DNA of 64,000 bases, from assembly GCF_017744115.1 (NCBI RefSeq), contig NZ_JAGHQW010000003.1, positions 1 through 64,000 of the forward strand, given 5' to 3'. The notes beneath the pieces were generated by a model. That model did no database searches and was not told where the DNA came from. It worked only from the letters and a program-made list of their open reading frames with translations. The stretch comes from Salinisphaera sp. G21_0 (GTDB taxonomy: Bacteria > Pseudomonadota > Gammaproteobacteria > Pseudomonadales > Endozoicomonadaceae). Both the position numbers and the translations under genes were made by a program. Each line of letters starts with the position of its first letter. Within the stretch, counting starts at the first letter, position 1. Of the stretch, positions 16,904 through 25,919 are shown in pieces.

Positions 16904-18883
16904 TTATGCCATGCCTTTCAGGCTCAGGCGGGTGATCGTTTTTTTTGCGTTGTACAGATCAATTTGCCAGGTATCTTTTGGCCCCGGAACTTCCATGGCT
17001 GAGACATTGTCCAGAGAGTAGGAAGCACTCAATGGTGTTTCATAACGGGCAATAAACTGAAGCCTTTCAAGGCTGGCACTATAGGTTTTAACCAGAAAGT
17101 TGATGGTCTGGTCACTGAGTGGCACCCGGTAATAACGGATCAGGTTTTGCGCCAGTTTCTCCGCACTGGCGGCGAGGTTCTTTGCCACGGCACCGGCCAT
17201 CGCTTCTCCCCAGGCGGCTTTGGTCCGGGCACTCATTCCCGGTTCAATATTGGCCAGACTGGTGGCATTGGCACTTTCGATGGCCCTTTGGATTTGTGGA
17301 TCATGTAGATGAATGTAAGGATCGAGAATGGTCGCTATCTCAATGGCGATATCACGGGCCCCGGTTTCGGCCAGGAGGTTCCCGGCGTCGGTCTTTACTG
17401 AGTTAATCTGGCTGTTGTCGTCAGTCGACAGTGTTTCATGCACGGCTTTGGGTAAGTAGGGTGACTCATTGAGGTAGTGCAAAATACGTTGTGTGACTTC
17501 TGCCTTAGCCTCCACATCAAGGAAGATGGTTTGTTCGGAGATGGTGAGACTGCGCTTCAGATTTTCATTATTTTGATACTGATATTTACTGGAGAGTTTC
17601 TGCCAGTTCTTCAGGGCTCGCTTTAATTGCAGGCTGTCCCGTCCCTGTTTCAGGTAGGCCCTGCGGCTTTCGTTGTAGATCTGGAGCGCTTTTTCCAGCT
17701 GCTGGCTTTTTGAGGTGAGCGTCAGCAGATGTTTTTTTGCCGTTTTTTTCTGGGGGCTGGACAGGGTCAGCTGACGGGCTTCACGTACCTGAAGGCTCAG
17801 GTTGTCCAGGGATTTTGTGGCGGTGGCCAGCAGTTTGTGGGTGCTTAGTCCGTTACCGCTGCCAATGTCCGAAGGAATCCCGATATTGTTCAGGTAGGTG
17901 GTTAATGCCTTCAGGCGGGAATAGACCCTGGCACGGCTGATGCGCAGATCGTTGCGTTCTTCCTCAAGCTTATCCAGGGCCCTGGCAAGATCCCAGTGAC
18001 CGGTGTACTCAATTTTCAGGTAGGCAATTTCCCGGCCGCAGATCAGCTCAAAACAGAGGGTGAGTATCTCCTCCACGTCGTGCAGGGTCATCAGGTTTTC
18101 ATTGCCTTCCTCAATCGCGGAAAGAATCCGCTCAATAAAGAGGGGTTCCCGTTTCTGTCCATCATGGGGGCGGGCTACAATGCCGTTCAGGCGCTTTTTC
18201 AGGGCCTCAGCGGTTCGTGGGTGGTTCTCATTGAGGGCGAGCCAGGCATTATCGGCTTCGTCTCTGGCCTCATGGATGATGTCCTGCATCCGGTTATAAA
18301 GTCCGGCGCGGCGGAATATTTCAATGCGCTCTGCCTGTTTTGCCAGTTGCTGGTTACCGGTCAGGTCTTCTATTGCGGCAGCAACCCACTCGGGGCCGAG
18401 ATCAAGCTTGCGCAACAGGATACCCGCAGAATGTATACGACGCTGTTCTTCTGTCATATTCGCCTGGCCAAGGTCGCGAACCTGGTAGATCAGCTCGGAA
18501 ATCTGGTCGATCAGGTTCAGAAGGCCTATCCGTTCTCTTACCTGTTGCCGACCGTGGGTCATGTTATGAAACAGGCGGTAGCCCATACCCAGTGCCACCG
18601 CGATAACCGAGTAGCCGAGGAAATAAAAAGCCCGTTCAATCGGCATCATTTCGCCATAGGCAAAATAGTAGCCAAAGTAGGCGGCCATCAGGGTGACCGG
18701 GCCGGCCGTCCATGCGTACTGCAGAATGATGACACTCCAGGGCTCCTGTTGCGGGGCTCTGGCCACTTTTTCAAGCCAGCGAAGGTCACGGCCTTCCAGT
18801 TTAAGGTCAACGTTGTCCAGCTCTTTTTTCTGTGGCTCCTGGTTATCGGGAGCAGTGTTATGAAGGCCGGTTGCATTCGACAT
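16904..18883 (-). CDS. Membrane protein of unknown function with long helical C-terminal region (659 aa)
   Basis: Not recognised. Residues 1-45 are hydrophilic; two membrane helices follow at about 51-75 and 84-106 with a short YGEMMPIER loop, and then more than 500 mostly helical, charged residues (for example LEKALQIYNESRRAYLKQGR and LDKLEEERNDLRISRARVYS) that should lie in the cytoplasm. The last 60 residues look more beta-like (WQIDLYNAKKTITRLSLKG). There is no enzyme signature. It is transcribed alone, divergent from the SET-domain gene, with a weak ribosome binding site. It could be an envelope scaffold or sensor, but nothing in the sequence decides this. Confidence 0.8.
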   Translation of the reverse strand: MSNATGLHNTAPDNQEPQKKELDNVDLKLEGRDLRWLEKVARAPQQEPWSVIILQYAWTAGPVTLMAAYFGYYFAYGEMMPIERAFYFLGYSVIAVALGMGYRLFHNMTHGRQQVRERIGLLNLIDQISELIYQVRDLGQANMTEEQRRIHSAGILLRKLDLGPEWVAAAIEDLTGNQQLAKQAERIEIFRRAGLYNRMQDIIHEARDEADNAWLALNENHPRTAEALKKRLNGIVARPHDGQKREPLFIERILSAIEEGNENLMTLHDVEEILTLCFELICGREIAYLKIEYTGHWDLARALDKLEEERNDLRISRARVYSRLKALTTYLNNIGIPSDIGSGNGLSTHKLLATATKSLDNLSLQVREARQLTLSSPQKKTAKKHLLTLTSKSQQLEKALQIYNESRRAYLKQGRDSLQLKRALKNWQKLSSKYQYQNNENLKRSLTISEQTIFLDVEAKAEVTQRILHYLNESPYLPKAVHETLSTDDNSQINSVKTDAGNLLAETGARDIAIEIATILDPYIHLHDPQIQRAIESANATSLANIEPGMSARTKAAWGEAMAGAVAKNLAASAEKLAQNLIRYYRVPLSDQTINFLVKTYSASLERLQFIARYETPLSASYSLDNVSAMEVPGPKDTWQIDLYNAKKTITRLSLKGMA

Positions 18884-19148
18884 GTTGGCGTGAACCTGCG
18901 GCGGGGAGTGCTCTTTTGTGAGGTATTCTAATCAGCCTTAACCGTAAATCCCTATATGTAAATCTACGATAGTGGCAGGTGCCCCTGAAAAACGTTGGAT
19001 TATGTCTGTTTAAATGAATCAGACGTCAGGGAAGGGCATTCGTTGCTTTAATGGGCAAAGGGTTTGGCTTTGCAGTGAGTTGAACTTTTGGGCATGCACT
19101 TTGTCAAAGTTTTGGAGAGGGCTGTTGCAAGTTTACAATAGGGAACTT

Positions 19149-20615
19149 ATGGAACCGAATACCTTGTTACCGTCAAAAATGGCTGTAAATCCCCCTGATC
19201 CGGGTGATGGGCAACGGGAATCGAGTGGTGGCAGGAAAAGTCAGGTCGTGGCCTTTGCCCGTGGTGTTGCCGCTTCCCGCAGTGATGAGCCGAGTCTCAG
19301 TCACTCAGGTTCTGACAGCGTTGCAGCAACCGCTTCCGGAAATATGTTTGAATCAAAGATAAGTCCATTAACTGACGATTTAACCACTGCGTCTGTAGTT
19401 TCATCTGTAGCCTCGAGAGTGGCGACATCAGAAGTTTTCTCCACCTCTGCCAACCGCGCCGGACATGACAGTGATCATGCAGTAGCCCCGGAGCAGCTGG
19501 CAGCAGATATACGTGCACTTTCAGACACCAGCATATTCAGTCGGGGAATAACAGAAACAATGCTTCTGTCGCTACTGAACAAACCTTCACGGCATTCAGC
19601 TCCCCAGGCCTTCGCCACTGGCAGCAATAGGCAGGGCATGGCCAGTAGAGCGTTGGGGAGCCGGGCTATTTCAGACTCTGAACTTCCTCCCGGGCATACT
19701 TACCAGCCTTATTTCTGGATGTCCCGTCTGGCCAGCAGTCAGTTGCTGCCGGAATTTCAGTTGAATCAAGCTTTGCTACCCCGTCTGGTTGACCAGTTGA
19801 TAATGTCTGAGCAAGAGGCCCGGCAATACTTTCAGGCGCGATTTGAATACCGTTTTGTTGATTATGGCTTTAACTGCTCTGATGCTTCGGGTACAGAGCC
19901 AGAAAAAAATTACGCGGTATTTGCCCGCGCACCAGTTAAGGGGGGGGAGTTGATCGGGGTCTATTCTGGCATTGGCTATGTGCTCAACAAAAGGGAGTGG
20001 GCCAATTATAACCACGATTGGAAGCCTGAGCATGTGCATCAGAAAGTGACTGCTGAAATGCCGGATTTCATGAGTTACTACCGGACCCTGATGGCAGGCC
20101 TTAGAGGTAAGGATCAAACGCAGCGAACGCTCTCAAAATACACAATGGCGGGGTTTTCTTCAGATTCTACGAACACGGTTGTCTTTTTGCCGGATAACGA
20201 GCGTTATACACCGATGCATTTTCTGAATGCGGCCAACAGGGTCAAAGATAACAATGTCATCATGTCGTTTGTTTCAGTGAATACCCGTTCTGGTAATCTT
20301 ACCTTCCCTGTCTATTTTGCCGAAAGGGATATCGCTGTCGGGGAGGAGTTGCTGGTTAATTATCATTCACTGCCGCCGGACGAATGGGAGCAATCAGGCT
20401 TGATGATGACAGCCGCCCAGGAAAGAGCAAAATACGAGAAAAATCTGCAGAGCCAGCTTGGCTTTATCAAGACACTTAATAATGCGGTACCGGGTAAGCA
20501 GTCAATATCGCCGTTTGTTGCAGCGCCCGCTTATTATGCCTCGGAAGCACTTCGCAAAAGCCACAGGCAGGCAAAAAAACAGCAACACCAGGGTTCTGAG
20601 GTACCTCGTGGTTGA
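19149..20615 (+). CDS. SET-domain protein, putative lysine methyltransferase (488 aa)
   Basis: The first 200 residues are low-complexity and rich in Ser, Ala and Thr with no signal peptide. A SET domain follows at about 240-406: AVFARAPVKGGELIGVYSG, an FLNAANRVKDNNV block (Asn360; the place of the usual NHS motif) and ERDIAVGEELLVNY with the catalytic-type Tyr405. SET proteins transfer methyl groups from SAM to lysine; bacterial ones may act on host histones or on own proteins. I chose the ATG at 19149, preceded by tagggaactt; an in-frame ATG at 19014 would add 45 residues but lacks a ribosome binding site. The C-terminal tail is basic and Gln-rich. It is alone, convergent with the diguanylate cyclase. 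An exported effector role is inference. Confidence 0.8.
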   Translation: MEPNTLLPSKMAVNPPDPGDGQRESSGGRKSQVVAFARGVAASRSDEPSLSHSGSDSVAATASGNMFESKISPLTDDLTTASVVSSVASRVATSEVFSTSANRAGHDSDHAVAPEQLAADIRALSDTSIFSRGITETMLLSLLNKPSRHSAPQAFATGSNRQGMASRALGSRAISDSELPPGHTYQPYFWMSRLASSQLLPEFQLNQALLPRLVDQLIMSEQEARQYFQARFEYRFVDYGFNCSDASGTEPEKNYAVFARAPVKGGELIGVYSGIGYVLNKREWANYNHDWKPEHVHQKVTAEMPDFMSYYRTLMAGLRGKDQTQRTLSKYTMAGFSSDSTNTVVFLPDNERYTPMHFLNAANRVKDNNVIMSFVSVNTRSGNLTFPVYFAERDIAVGEELLVNYHSLPPDEWEQSGLMMTAAQERAKYEKNLQSQLGFIKTLNNAVPGKQSISPFVAAPAYYASEALRKSHRQAKKQQHQGSEVPRG

Positions 20616-20647
20616 GGTGGTAACCCTGTTCTCTCTTTTTAGGGTGC

Positions 20648-22951
20648 TTATGTGGCTGGCAAACGAACATCGTTCAGGCTTGTGCTGATTGATGTCCGGT
20701 TTTTACCTGTCTGTTTTGCCTGGTACATTGCCGTATCTGCCTCCTCAAGCAGTCTGTCCAGGGAGTTCACATCTTTGGACAGGGCAGCAATACCGATGCT
20801 CACGGTTGTGGGCTGATTGTTCGCCCATTGATTGTTTTTTGCATGTTCACTGGCGATGGCACTCCTCATTCGTTCAGCCACATGAAATGCCTGCCAGGGC
20901 TCTGTATCGGGCAATAATGCAACAAACTCTTCACCCCCGTAACGCCCCAGTAGGTCTTGATGTCGGAGAGACTTACGGCATATAACAGCTGTGGTTTTAA
21001 GTATCTGGTCACCGACATTGTGACCCAGCAGGTCATTCAGTTGCTTAAAGTTATCAATGTCCATAAACAGGGCGCAGCAGGGGCGGATTGGGTCAGAGTC
21101 AAGAGCAGTCTGGATGATATTCTCTGCTTCCTGACAAAAGGCTCGCCGGTTCAGCAAGCCGGTCAGTGGGTCAAGGTTGGCCTGCTGCTGCCAGAAGAGC
21201 GACTGTCGGTTTGCCTGAAAGAGGGTGCATGCATGGTTGCTGATATCGCTGGCGGTTTGCCAGGTAGTGGCATTCCTGTGATATCTGGAGGGGGCCAGTA
21301 CCATAAGTACTTTATTCCCGGCATCTATATTCAGTGGGAATAGCCAATAGATGGTGCCAAACCGGTCTTTAAAATTGATTTTTGTTTCGATGCCTGAAGC
21401 GATAACGCTGAGCAAGTCCTCTTCGATATCTGGAAGCTGCCTGGCTAAATTTTCAGCGGCTTTTAAGTAGTCAGAGGTTTCCCCGGGGGAAAAGTGCCAT
21501 TCATCCTGCTGGTGGCAAAACACCATGGCAGGAACGCTAGGTAATACCTGGTCGAAGGTGGTCAATACTTTCTGGATCAGCTCATTGTCGGAAAGTGGTG
21601 AGTCCGGGGTTTGCAGGTGCTCACGCAGTGCTGACTCAAAGATACGCCGTTTTTTGCTGGCAGGGGCGATGGCATTAATCGACATGGCGTGGTTCAGGTT
21701 CTGCTGGTGACCGTACCAGTAAAACAGAGGCAGCAGGGCTGCATGAACCGAGAGGAGTATAATCTCAGGGTAGGTTGTCAGGCTTCCTGACTCTGCGTTG
21801 GGATACCATAACCATGAGAGTAAAATGAGCATGGTCAGTGCTGAAGGAAAGGCCACTTTTGCGGGGCGAATGCCATTATAGAGACAGTAGGCGGTGGCCA
21901 ACACAGCCAGGGTGAGACTGGCCAGAAGTGTGTAGGCGGCGAGTTTCAGGGTTGCCACTGATGCATTGCTGGCAGAGGTGATCCCATAAACCGCGAGCGC
22001 CATTGCAACGATGTTCAGTGCACGAATCATTCGATTCATTTTTGGGGTGTAGACCGGCAGCAGTGCCAGGCTTCGATAGCTGGCAATACCGGTGACCAGC
22101 ACCACCGCTGTTATCAGAATAAGCCAGTGGCCCGGCTCCCCCGGCCATGAGACAGCACGAAAAATGTCGCCTTTCCACATCAGAATCATCAGGTTGGCAG
22201 CAAGCAGATGGCTGATCAGTAGATACAAGGCAGGGGTTCGATTCCGGATGGTCAGGGTAAAGATGAAAATCAAGGCGACGATCAACAGCGTCTGAATCGA
22301 GCCGATGACGGTTTGCTGTTCACTCAGCGCTTTATAGTAGTTGAGAGATGGCCATAACTCAGGATTGAGCTGATTGAGCGCTACCGGATCATGACGTAGA
22401 TACCAGGTTTTGCTTTCCCCGGGCTTGAGTGTTAGCTGTAGGGTGTTGGGCACCATGCCTGACAGTGCACCGTCAATCCCCATTTTTGTCAGTTGATACC
22501 CGTTGTTGACCGGGATAAAAACATCCAGCTTTTTATGGGGAATCTGGTGGAATACCATCAGCCAGTCATGGGGGGAGTAGGGTGACAGTTCAAGATCCAG
22601 GCGATACCAGTTCAGGGGGGTATTTTCATTGGGGAGTGAGCTTTGAAAAATGTCAGACGGTGGATTTACCGGCACCAGAGGCAGGTTGGTGATGGCATCA
22701 TCACCACTGAGGTAAATGGGCTCGGCAATTAATGAGCCGGAAAGCGACAGCCATAACACCAGAAAAAGCAGGCGAAGGCCGCTGGCAGGGTGATGGATGA
22801 CCCGGCGCTTATGATTTTTTTCGGGTAAGTGTTGTCTCGGAAACAGCAATATCGTCTTCCCTAACGAGGATACAAGTTTCAGATCGACTGCCTGTTGTCC
22901 ATTGATCGTGGATAGCAATTGAGCTTCCTCCTTCCTGGAGAAGCAGAGCAT
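20648..22951 (-). CDS. Membrane diguanylate cyclase with periplasmic sensor (GGDEF)
   Basis: 767 residues. After a hydrophilic start and a signal-anchor helix (LRLLFLVLWLSLSGSLIAEP, about 59-78) comes a periplasmic domain of about 140 residues of the 7TMR-DISM type, then seven or so membrane helices (about 215-420), a GAF-like cytoplasmic segment, and a C-terminal GGDEF domain. The active site is GGEEF (about 672-676), intact, and RHQD five residues before it is a complete RxxD inhibitory site, so it should make cyclic di-GMP with product inhibition. The N-terminal 50 residues before the anchor are unusual and the true start may be further in, though I found no better start codon. It is a single gene. 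Confidence 0.9.
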   Translation of the reverse strand: MLCFSRKEEAQLLSTINGQQAVDLKLVSSLGKTILLFPRQHLPEKNHKRRVIHHPASGLRLLFLVLWLSLSGSLIAEPIYLSGDDAITNLPLVPVNPPSDIFQSSLPNENTPLNWYRLDLELSPYSPHDWLMVFHQIPHKKLDVFIPVNNGYQLTKMGIDGALSGMVPNTLQLTLKPGESKTWYLRHDPVALNQLNPELWPSLNYYKALSEQQTVIGSIQTLLIVALIFIFTLTIRNRTPALYLLISHLLAANLMILMWKGDIFRAVSWPGEPGHWLILITAVVLVTGIASYRSLALLPVYTPKMNRMIRALNIVAMALAVYGITSASNASVATLKLAAYTLLASLTLAVLATAYCLYNGIRPAKVAFPSALTMLILLSWLWYPNAESGSLTTYPEIILLSVHAALLPLFYWYGHQQNLNHAMSINAIAPASKKRRIFESALREHLQTPDSPLSDNELIQKVLTTFDQVLPSVPAMVFCHQQDEWHFSPGETSDYLKAAENLARQLPDIEEDLLSVIASGIETKINFKDRFGTIYWLFPLNIDAGNKVLMVLAPSRYHRNATTWQTASDISNHACTLFQANRQSLFWQQQANLDPLTGLLNRRAFCQEAENIIQTALDSDPIRPCCALFMDIDNFKQLNDLLGHNVGDQILKTTAVICRKSLRHQDLLGRYGGEEFVALLPDTEPWQAFHVAERMRSAIASEHAKNNQWANNQPTTVSIGIAALSKDVNSLDRLLEEADTAMYQAKQTGKNRTSISTSLNDVRLPAT

Positions 22952-23087
22952 TTAAGACATTCTTACACAGTCGCAGGAGTTCTGTGAAGCGTTTGTACTG
23001 GTTTCACAGGTGGCTTTTCAAACCTTGCTAACATGGTCACAAAATGACTTTGTGGGTTCTAACTATCAATAGCAATAGCAATAGCCA

Positions 23088-24134
23088 CTATGGTATTGCT
23101 ACTTTTCCGGAGGCATCACTATTGATGTTTTCTGCGGTGTTCAAGACAGTTGCCCCAAAATGCTGCTGTGAAAAAGCAACCCGTTCTTCAATAGCCAGGT
23201 CATGCTTGCGCAGGGATTCAATCATTTTCAGCCTGGGCTCGATCCCCTGGCCATTGGCAATCTGAATCGCCAGCCCCGGTCTGGCGTTGAGCTCCAGAAT
23301 CAGAGGGCCAAGATGCTTATCCAGCACCAGATCGACACCCAGGTAGCCCAGGTTGGTCATCTCATGGCAGGCAGCAGACAGGCATAAGATCTTATGCCAG
23401 TGAGGCACGTTGAGGGTTGAGAAATTGTGCCCCGTATCCGGATGAAGGCTGACCGGCAAATCATGCTGCACGCTTCTCAGGCTGTTGCCGGTTGCCATGT
23501 CCAGGCCGACGCCCACTGCCCCCTGGTGCAGGTTGGCCTTGCCATCGGATTTCCGGGTGGCCAGGCGCATCATCGCCATAACCGGGAAGCCCCGGAACAC
23601 AATGACCCGGATATCCGGTACGCCTTCAAAGCTGTAGTCATTAAAAATGGGGTCAGCGACGATCAGGCTTTCGATAACGGCAACGTCTGATTTGCCGCCC
23701 AGACTGTAGAGACCGCCGAGAATATTGGACACATCACGGCTAATGGCGTCAAAGGATAGACTTTCGCCGCTGGCCTTGACGTATCGATCACCATCACGGC
23801 CAGTAATCACCAGAATGCCTTTGCCGCCACTGCCCTTGGCCGGTTTGATAACAAACTTATCCAGTGGTTCCAGAATGCCCTTTAACTTGCGGATATCGGA
23901 CTGGTATTCAATCACGCCAATCAGTTTTGGTACATCGACACCGGCTTTCTCGGCCATGCGTTTGGTGGTCAGTTTGTCGTCCACCAGGGGCAGGAGGCGT
24001 CTGGGGTTATACCGGGAGATATAATTCAGGTTGCGACTGTTCATGCTCAGTATCCCGGACTCCCTGAGCCGGGAAGGAGTTGTTATTGAGCTTTTTGCCA
24101 GCATGTTTTGCACGAAGCTTGTTAACCATCCCAT
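23088..24134 (-). CDS. RimK-like ATP-grasp ligase (alpha-L-glutamate ligase-like)
   Basis: A 348-residue ATP-grasp enzyme: FVIKPAKGSGGKGILVI is the glycine-rich ATP loop and LILELNARPGLAIQIANGQG carries the metal-binding ExNxR. Related enzymes join an amino acid, often glutamate, to a peptide or protein carboxyl. Its start follows the upstream gene's stop by 12 bases with a strong agaggtcgg site. The order retropepsin-like protease, inactive transglutaminase membrane protein, ATP-grasp ligase recurs in gammaproteobacteria in my memory, so the three probably act on one envelope or cytoplasmic target. The substrate is unknown. Confidence 0.88.
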   Translation of the reverse strand: MGWLTSFVQNMLAKSSITTPSRLRESGILSMNSRNLNYISRYNPRRLLPLVDDKLTTKRMAEKAGVDVPKLIGVIEYQSDIRKLKGILEPLDKFVIKPAKGSGGKGILVITGRDGDRYVKASGESLSFDAISRDVSNILGGLYSLGGKSDVAVIESLIVADPIFNDYSFEGVPDIRVIVFRGFPVMAMMRLATRKSDGKANLHQGAVGVGLDMATGNSLRSVQHDLPVSLHPDTGHNFSTLNVPHWHKILCLSAACHEMTNLGYLGVDLVLDKHLGPLILELNARPGLAIQIANGQGIEPRLKMIESLRKHDLAIEERVAFSQQHFGATVLNTAENINSDASGKVAIP

Positions 24135-24146
24135 GGAAACCGACCT

Positions 24147-25679
24147 CTACTTATCCGAATGAACCAGTGGGTAGAACCGCTTGAGTTCAAGCAGTCGATA
24201 GCCAGTGTACTGACCAAGCAGCAGAACAATGCCCAATAAGGTGAGCATCAGTTCAGGGAAGTTGAAGGTGAGCTGTTCAACAACGGGATTGGACATTAAC
24301 AGATAACTCAGGGTGGCTACCAGAAGACTGCCGCCGCCTTCTTTCACGACATCACCGGGGCCTTCTTCTTCCCAGAGGATGGACATCCGTTCAATGGTCC
24401 ATGCCAGAATGATCATCGGGAAGAACGTGACCGTCAGTGCCTGGGTGATGCCCAGCTTCCAGCTGAAGATACTCATGGCGGCCATGATCAGAATGACAAC
24501 AATGATGACAGCCCCCAGCCTTGCCACTAGCAGCATGTTTTGCTGACTAAGGAAAGATCGTATCCATAAACCAATGGATACCAGGGAGATGAAAATCACC
24601 AGCCCGGGTATTAATTGAGTTTGCAGGAAAGCCATGGAAATCAGCACCGGCATAAAGGTACCGGAGGTGCGCAGACCAACGATGATGCGCATAAATAGCA
24701 CAACCAATACCCCGATCGGTATCAACAGAATGATCTTAAAGGCATTCTGGACTTCCAATGGCAGGGAGTAGATGGAAAAGTCTATTAAGGCAGCACCATC
24801 CTGGTTTGCCTGAGTAAGTGCCAGCTCCCGGGTCGGGGCATTCTGGGAAATAATAGAGAACCTGACGTCAGAGTTAACCCCGCCCATAACATCCAGCAGT
24901 GATTTGGCCCCGCGCTGCCAGAGAAAGAAGGCGTCCGGGTTGCCTGCTTTACCGGTTTTGGGATCAAAGAGCTGCCATTCGGTGCCATCATACACCTCTA
25001 TCATGTCGATAATGGGTTGTCTGCGTCGGCCATCTTCCAGGTGCAGGCCCCGGACAATGCGAGCGGGGATATTACCAATATGGAGTAGATTGACCAGCAA
25101 GTCCGGAAGCTTGACCCCTTCTTCCACCATACCGAGCAGCATATTGGTGTTCTGGCCGGGTTCTTTGGCATTAAACTGGCTGATCATGGTGCCGGCAAAA
25201 CTGACCGTGTCTGCTGAGTGTTCAGTCACCTGTTTTAACAGGCTTTTGGCCGCGGTTTGATAGGGCTCGGGCAGCACCGGCGCAATGAACGGTTCGGGCT
25301 GGTCATTCACGCTGGGGTTGATGCCGGGCTCCAGACGGATCTTAACCTTATAAAACAGATCCTGGCGACCATCCGCTTTGCGGATACTCCAGGCTACACG
25401 GCGCTGACCGCCATCGTTGGTCTGGTTAATGCCATAGCCGGGTGAGGCAAAGGATTCATCGAGAATTCTTACATCGGGCTGCTGATCCGGAAGGGTCAGG
25501 CTTGCCTGGGCAGCCTGTCCCCGGGCTTTGAAGCTCACCCAGGCTTCAATACTCCAGACAGTAGAGACATCCTTGCCCAATAGCGGAAAACCCAGTGCGA
25601 AGTGTTTGTACAGGGTTAATCCAAGGCCGGCGACAATCAGTCCGGCAATCATAAGGCCAAGCTGAAAACGACCTTTCAT
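24147..25679 (-). CDS. Inactive transglutaminase-like protein fused to seven membrane helices
   Basis: 510 residues: an N-terminal membrane anchor (about 8-26), a periplasmic region of about 290 residues with a transglutaminase-like core (LVNLLHIGNIPARIVRGLHL and WQLFDPKTGK), then seven hydrophobic helices from about 305 to the end. The core lacks the usual Cys at the start of the catalytic helix as far as I can see, consistent with the family name inactive transglutaminase. It may present or bind a periplasmic ligand for the partner protease and ligase. A good ribosome binding site (gaggaaaag) precedes the ATG. It is the middle gene of the set. Confidence 0.88.
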   Translation of the reverse strand: MKGRFQLGLMIAGLIVAGLGLTLYKHFALGFPLLGKDVSTVWSIEAWVSFKARGQAAQASLTLPDQQPDVRILDESFASPGYGINQTNDGGQRRVAWSIRKADGRQDLFYKVKIRLEPGINPSVNDQPEPFIAPVLPEPYQTAAKSLLKQVTEHSADTVSFAGTMISQFNAKEPGQNTNMLLGMVEEGVKLPDLLVNLLHIGNIPARIVRGLHLEDGRRRQPIIDMIEVYDGTEWQLFDPKTGKAGNPDAFFLWQRGAKSLLDVMGGVNSDVRFSIISQNAPTRELALTQANQDGAALIDFSIYSLPLEVQNAFKIILLIPIGVLVVLFMRIIVGLRTSGTFMPVLISMAFLQTQLIPGLVIFISLVSIGLWIRSFLSQQNMLLVARLGAVIIVVILIMAAMSIFSWKLGITQALTVTFFPMIILAWTIERMSILWEEEGPGDVVKEGGGSLLVATLSYLLMSNPVVEQLTFNFPELMLTLLGIVLLLGQYTGYRLLELKRFYPLVHSDK

Positions 25680-25804
25680 TCTTTTCCTCGCTTTTAACTG
25701 TCTGTCTCGGGTTCAGTTGATAGGAAGAGCCTTATTTTCTACTGAACCTGCTAATGGCTTTTTGCCGCTCAGGGTGATGTTGCCAACGGCCTTAATAAAG
25801 AAGG

Positions 25805-25890
25805 GAACCACAAAGGCACAAAGACACAGAGTTTTTTTGGACTCAGCAAACAAAAAAGGCTTCCTTTGTGCCTTGGTGTCTTTGTGGTTC
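25805..25890. repeat. Foldback element, CCACAAAG type
   Basis: The left arm gaaccacaaaggcacaaag (25805 on) and the right arm ending tctttgtggttc (25890) are imperfect reverse complements over about 23 bases, around a loop of about 40. It lies in the 240-base gap between the protease and transglutaminase genes and would form a strong hairpin in their mRNA. A related element lies at 27428-27575. Confidence 0.8.
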
Positions 25891-25919
25891 AACGCTTTTA
25901 TCGCTTTTGCAACACCTGC

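Noticed and set aside
22227-22252. ggttcgattccgg as a tRNA T-arm
   Set aside because: It lies inside the GGDEF gene and no other tRNA arms can be folded around it.
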